Origin: Candidatus Woesearchaeota archaeon
GTDB taxonomy: Archaea; Nanobdellota; Nanobdellia; Woesearchaeales; JACRKL01
Reading direction: 5' to 3'
Length of the DNA stretch: 7,787 bases
Assembly (NCBI GenBank): GCA_016219795.1
Contig: JACRKK010000013.1
Span: 1 to 7,787, forward strand
Shown: positions 5,236 to 7,787 of the stretch, piece by piece
How positions within the stretch are numbered: the stretch's first letter is position 1
Layout of the letters: each line of letters opens with the position of its first letter
Program-made: the position numbers and the translations under genes
Notes under the pieces: generated by a model
Told to the model about the DNA's origin: nothing
Seen by the model: only the letters and a program-made list of their open reading frames with translations
Database searches by the model: none

Positions 5236-6996
5236 TCACCCATTCTCGTCCCTTACTTCTGTATCTTCGTTGCTTGTTGCCTTTAGTGTCATGAGGACAT
5301 TTTTCTGATCCTTCTTTTCCCGGAAGCTTCTGGGCACATAGACTGTTTTATTGGTAAGCGGATCCTCTCCAGTATAGTATACAGCAGTGGATAAGGTGCC
5401 TGGTGTCGGTGTGAAAACCTGAGTAAGGTTTACAAACAGGCCTTCTTTCTTGCAGAACTCTTTTAGCTCCTTCATCTCCTGCATGCCGCTGCCAGGATGC
5501 GCCACCACAAAATAGGGCACGAGGTTCTTGTGCGTCCCCTGTTCTTCGTTCACCTGCTTATATTCCTTCAAAAATTCTCTGAACGCCTCAGGATTTGCTT
5601 TGTTCATCTGGTTCAAGACTGTCTCAGAGATATGTTCTGGCGCAATCTTCAGCCGTTGGATGAATTGCATCACTTTGCGGAACAACCGTTTCTGCTCAAG
5701 CACAATATCATGGCGCAGCGCAGAGCGCAGTTCAAGTTCAGTTCCCTTATATTTTTTATTCAATTTTTCCACTTCCTCAAGGATGGGGATAAGGTCATCG
5801 CTGATCTTCCTATACTTGCAGCCGACGCAGTGCTGGTTGCAGTATTCGGTCTTATTGTACACGGTGATGTCTGAATCAATGATGGGCGAATGGATATTTT
5901 CTTCTTGGTTGAACAACGCACAATACGAACCGTACATGTTCAGTGTAGGAAGCGTCAGGTCATTAATCTTTTTTGCGCCGCTTGCATAGAGTGCTTCTAT
6001 CTCGCGCACGATGCTTTCTTTGCTTCGTTTTGCTACCTCTTTGCCCTGTACCAAAGGGATGACGCAGAAAGAACAGCTACCCCAGCATCCTCTGCCTATG
6101 GGCACTGATGTCTCAAGCATCCTAACCATATCCTCAACAAGTGCGAGATTTTTGCTGTTAGGATGCAATTTTCGAGTATAAGGAAGGCCATAAATGAAAT
6201 CCATCTCTTCTTCTCTTAAGGGATGCGATTGCCTGTTGTGCCTGATGGCACTAAGTCCACATCCTTCCACAAAGCCATCTTGGGGGAAGAGGTACGTCAT
6301 ACGGGCAAGCAGGCTGAACTTTCTTTTGTCCAGGGAGCATTCCTCAAAACTAGGCAAGACCCTCAGATTTTTGGGGGTGATTCCTGCTTTGATGCGGAAC
6401 GCTGCACCATCTATGGTGGTTAGATCCAGCGTATCTTTTATCTCTTCAAATGGGGAGAAATTAAGGTTCTGCATGCGTTGCAAAAGTGTCAGGATAGAGC
6501 GTTCAGCATTGCCAAACAAAAGGAGATCTGCTTTGGTATCATTCAAAATGCCTCTCCTCAGTGCATTGTCTTTGTAATCAAAATGGGTGAACCTCCGAAT
6601 GGTTGCCTCAACCCCTCCGATGACTGTCACCGCACCTTTGTACAGTTGCTTTATTTTCTGGGTGTATACCATCAAGGCCCGCTCAGGCACCAGCACCTGC
6701 TCACGCTTCTTAAGCATTGGTGTGTAATTGGCAAGCATGGAATCCAGAAGGCCTGATGTTATACAGAAAAAATATCTGGGCCTTGCGCATGCCTGATATT
6801 CTGCATCAGTCTGTGGCTGGGCAATAATACCTACTTTGTATCCTTTTGCATCCAATAATCTTGAGAGAATGGCAATACCTGAGAGTGGATGGTCATAATA
6901 CGGATCACCGGTGATGAAGACTACATCAAACTGTTCAAAGTCTGCATAGTACTGCTTTCCTTCAGCAAGGGTTGTGGGTAAGAAACGTGCGTCCAT
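5236..6996 (-). CDS. ygiQ: YgiQ-family (UPF0313) radical SAM protein, 586 aa
   Basis: The start region RFLPTTLAEG, the DVVFITGDPYYDHPLSG block and KVGIIAQPQ are family hallmarks. The radical SAM core carries Cys304-x3-Cys308-x2-Cys311 in GRGCWGSCSFC, which should bind a [4Fe-4S] cluster and S-adenosylmethionine. A second Cys cluster (CNQHCVGC) lies about 90 residues later, in a region where relatives also have cysteines. The C-terminal part has LKIAPEHISETVL, LVPYFVVAHPG and FTPTPGTLSTAVYYTGEDP. The reaction and substrate of YgiQ proteins are not established. ATG 6996 is preferred to GTG 7017, which lies too close to the 7030-7037 TATA box and adds seven unconserved residues. The gene is divergent from hicB and converges on the MgtE_N/CBS gene with adjoining stop codons, so its terminator must lie inside the neighbour. 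It appears intact and cytoplasmic. Confidence 0.93.
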   Translation of the reverse strand: MDARFLPTTLAEGKQYYADFEQFDVVFITGDPYYDHPLSGIAILSRLLDAKGYKVGIIAQPQTDAEYQACARPRYFFCITSGLLDSMLANYTPMLKKREQVLVPERALMVYTQKIKQLYKGAVTVIGGVEATIRRFTHFDYKDNALRRGILNDTKADLLLFGNAERSILTLLQRMQNLNFSPFEEIKDTLDLTTIDGAAFRIKAGITPKNLRVLPSFEECSLDKRKFSLLARMTYLFPQDGFVEGCGLSAIRHNRQSHPLREEEMDFIYGLPYTRKLHPNSKNLALVEDMVRMLETSVPIGRGCWGSCSFCVIPLVQGKEVAKRSKESIVREIEALYASGAKKINDLTLPTLNMYGSYCALFNQEENIHSPIIDSDITVYNKTEYCNQHCVGCKYRKISDDLIPILEEVEKLNKKYKGTELELRSALRHDIVLEQKRLFRKVMQFIQRLKIAPEHISETVLNQMNKANPEAFREFLKEYKQVNEEQGTHKNLVPYFVVAHPGSGMQEMKELKEFCKKEGLFVNLTQVFTPTPGTLSTAVYYTGEDPLTNKTVYVPRSFREKKDQKNVLMTLKATSNEDTEVRDENG

Positions 6997-7029
6997 GGAG
7001 TTGGAATAGTCGTGCACAGTTTAAAAAGA

Positions 7030-7037
7030 TTTATATA
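7030..7037 (+). promoter_or_regulatory. TATA box of the hicB gene, possibly shared with ygiQ
   Basis: TTTATATA is preceded by the purine-rich AAAAAGA, a good archaeal BRE/TATA arrangement, and lies 23 bases before ATG 7061, so the hicB message should be leaderless or nearly so. Read on the minus strand it gives TATATAAA, about 35 bases before ygiQ ATG 6996, which would allow divergent transcription from one box. Confidence 0.65.
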
Positions 7038-7060
7038 CCCCGGCGATACCTACACTATCT

Positions 7061-7327
7061 ATGAAACTCACGATTGTACTGGAACCACAGGAAGAAGGCG
7101 GCTACACGGTGTATGTCCCCTCATTACCTGGATGCATTTCTGAAGGGGATACAAAAAAAGAAGCGATTCAAAATATAAAAGAAGCAATTGACCTCTATCT
7201 TGAAGCTGATACCAATGACCTTGTTGAATCTGCGCATTCCACTAGTGTTTTCACTAGTGGCTTAATGGAAGGCGCAGGGTTAAAGAAAATTGGCCCGAGC
7301 GAAGCGAGAATGCCGTCGGTCTATTGA
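7061..7327 (+). CDS. hicB: HicB-like antitoxin with an unusual C-terminal tail, 88 aa
   Basis: Residues 1-50 are a clear short HicB fold: KLTIVLEPQEEGGYTVYVPS, LPGCISEGDTKKEAIQNIKE and AIDLYLEAD. HicB proteins neutralise HicA RNases and repress their own operon; short solitary HicB proteins also exist. The start is fixed by the TATA box 23 bases upstream, and translation is probably leaderless. After about residue 58 the sequence no longer resembles the usual short acidic ending. It is encoded by two perfect palindromes (7239-7260 and the left part of 7282-7349), and the stop codon falls at the tip of the second. This suggests that a palindromic element was inserted or grew into the 3' end and supplied a new tail. 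The fold itself should be unharmed. A HicA-like frame follows after 55 bases, in antitoxin-first order. Confidence 0.85.
   Translation: MKLTIVLEPQEEGGYTVYVPSLPGCISEGDTKKEAIQNIKEAIDLYLEADTNDLVESAHSTSVFTSGLMEGAGLKKIGPSEARMPSVY
7239..7260. repeat. Perfect 9-bp palindrome inside the hicB 3' end
   Basis: CCACTAGTG (7239-7247) and CACTAGTGG (7252-7260) surround a TTTT loop. It lies in the coding sequence for the unconserved hicB tail (STSVFTSG). Confidence 0.75.
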
Positions 7328-7349
7328 CCGACGGTGGCCAATTTTCTTT
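7282..7349. repeat. Two-tier palindrome covering the hicB stop codon
   Basis: The outer arms AAAGAAAATTGGCC (7282-7295) and GGCCAATTTTCTTT (7336-7349) are perfectly complementary over 14 bp. Nested inside is CCGTCGGTC (7313-7321) with GACCGACGG (7326-7334), 9 bp around a TATT loop. The left internal loop contains CGAGCGAAGCGAG. The right outer arm runs into TTTTT, so it can also serve as a terminator-like structure between hicB and hicA. The hicB stop codon lies at the inner tip (7325-7327). Confidence 0.8.
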
Positions 7350-7359
7350 TTACTACATT

Positions 7360-7374
7360 GGTGAGAAAATCACC
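7360..7374. repeat. Small hairpin upstream of hicA
   Basis: GGTGA (7360-7364) pairs with TCACC (7370-7374) around GAAAA, nine bases before the hicA ATG at 7383. No good Shine-Dalgarno sequence is seen there, so this hairpin might affect hicA initiation. It is short and may be chance. Confidence 0.3.
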
Positions 7375-7382
7375 GTAAGTAT

Positions 7383-7586
7383 ATGAAAATTCCCTTTATT
7401 TCTGGACTTGAAGTTATCAAACGCCTCAAAAAAGCAGGATTTATTGCAACAAGACAAAGAGGCTCACATGTTCGTCTTGAGAAATGGAATGGTGATAAAA
7501 CCCTTAAGATAACTGTTCCAATGCATGATGAACTGAGGCGAGGAACTCTTGCTCACACGCGGAGGCCAGAAAGCTCCTTGCTTTAG
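7383..7586 (+). pseudogene. hicA: HicA-like toxin, C-terminally truncated, 67 aa
   Basis: HicA toxins are small dsRBD-like mRNA-cleaving RNases. Residues 1-55 match the family well: ISGLEVIKRLKKAGFIATRQ, the catalytic-histidine motif RGSHVRLEK, and KITVPMHDELRRGTL. Normally GTL continues into a last helix (of the RSILRQAGL type) and about 15-20 further residues. Here it changes to AHTRRPESSLL and stops at TAG 7584-7586, inside the loop of a hairpin that resembles a mobile-element end. The break point is thus near 7551-7553. The active-site His remains, but the lost helix supports the fold, so the toxin is probably inactive or weak. The pairing with hicB supports a decayed type II toxin-antitoxin module. 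An alternative is a naturally short variant. Confidence 0.7.
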
Positions 7587-7680
7587 CATGGAGATGAATG
7601 GCCTCCGGTGTCCTAAAAATCCGCCTATATAGGGAGGTGTCCGTCAAAGCCCCACCCTTTAGAGGCTGAGTCATAATTCA
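7553..7680 (+). mobile_element. Possible remnants of IS200/IS605-type right ends
   Basis: The motif AAAGCYCC-N3-CTTTAG occurs at 7570-7586 and 7646-7662, 76 bases apart, with 13 of 17 bases identical. The first forms a hairpin CTCCTTGC/GCATGGAG (7574-7593, one T-T mismatch, TTTA loop). The second is degenerate (AGCC 7648-7651 with GGCT 7664-7667). Right ends of IS200/IS605-type elements, where the tnpB 3' end meets the omega-RNA hairpin, often have this look, with a TAG stop in the TTTAG loop. No tnpA or tnpB frame is visible, so this is family resemblance only. The remainder of 7587-7787 shows no gene on either strand. Confidence 0.35.
7574..7593 (+). repeat. Hairpin at the hicA truncation point
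   Basis: CTCCTTGC (7574-7581) pairs with GCATGGAG (7586-7593) except for one T-T mismatch, around TTTA. The hicA stop codon begins in the loop. The apex TTTA resembles the TTCA apex of the 103-137 hairpin. Confidence 0.55.
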
Positions 7681-7757
7681 AGCAATTTTCTTGCAGATAA
7701 CAAAAAAATAAGCTATTCAATAAAAACTTCCATCACCTTAGTGCATCTTCCCCTTCG

Positions 7758-7787
7758 TTGCCCATATCTTCCTTAAATTATGGGCAA
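7758..7787. repeat. Inverted repeat at the right window edge
   Basis: TTGCCCATA (7758-7766) and TATGGGCAA (7779-7787) are perfect reverse complements around a 12-base loop. The pairing reaches the last base of the window and may be part of a longer structure or a terminal repeat outside it. Confidence 0.6.

Noticed and set aside
5497..6756. Several plus-strand frames across the YgiQ gene
   Set aside because: They lie opposite well-conserved radical SAM coding sequence and show no family features or start signals.
6997..7017. ygiQ start at GTG 7017
   Set aside because: It lies only 13 bases from the TATA box, leaves no room for a transcript start, and adds residues not seen before the conserved RFLP start.
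7587..7787. A gene in the right-end interval
   Set aside because: Both strands give only short frames without ribosome sites or recognisable domains; a minus-strand frame from about 7674 reads across the hicA 3' end and looks like chance.

Overview
The window reads best as a stretch of an archaeal genome, possibly a DPANN-type lineage, although no ribosomal gene is present to settle this. The case for Archaea is promoter architecture: A/T-rich TATA-like boxes (TTTATAAA, TATTTATA, TTTATATA) sit about 24-30 bases upstream of start codons, in places leaving almost no 5' leader, and T-rich tracts follow some genes. Some genes also carry good Shine-Dalgarno sequences. The protein families (AsnB, NRAMP-like transporter, MgtE_N/CBS protein, YgiQ radical SAM, HicB/HicA, CxxC-x17-CxxC protein) occur in both Bacteria and Archaea, so domain assignment is an inference.

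Layout. At the left edge (1-73, minus) a signal-like N-terminus runs out of the window. Next to it is a 35-base hairpin and a 5'-broken PEP-utilising 'mobile' (phosphohistidine) domain (107-511, plus). An intact asparagine synthase (501-1982, minus) overlaps that remnant tail to tail. The interval 1983-2226 is regulatory: a TATA box framed by two copies of a 10-base site, a terminator-like hairpin, and two large stem-loops placed back to back. These lie upstream of an 82-residue Gly/Arg-rich zinc-ribbon protein (2227-2475).

The centre (2512-5235, plus) looks like one operon: a TATA box, a 27-codon single-membrane-span peptide, an NRAMP-family transporter with an altered metal site, and a soluble protein joining PRC-barrel-like domains to the MgtE magnesium-sensing N domain and a CBS pair. 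My inference is a divalent-metal (perhaps Mg2+) uptake module whose sensor is a separate protein instead of being fused to its channel. A YgiQ-type radical SAM gene (5236-6996, minus) abuts it stop codon to stop codon.

The right end (7030-7787) holds a HicB/HicA-type pair read from a TATA box that may also serve ygiQ. Both genes look altered at their 3' ends: hicB ends inside palindromic sequence, and hicA loses its usual last helix at a hairpin whose loop contains its stop codon. Two imperfect copies of a 17-base motif follow, resembling IS200/IS605-type right ends. The left and right edges therefore look eroded by mobile or palindromic elements, while the centre looks intact.
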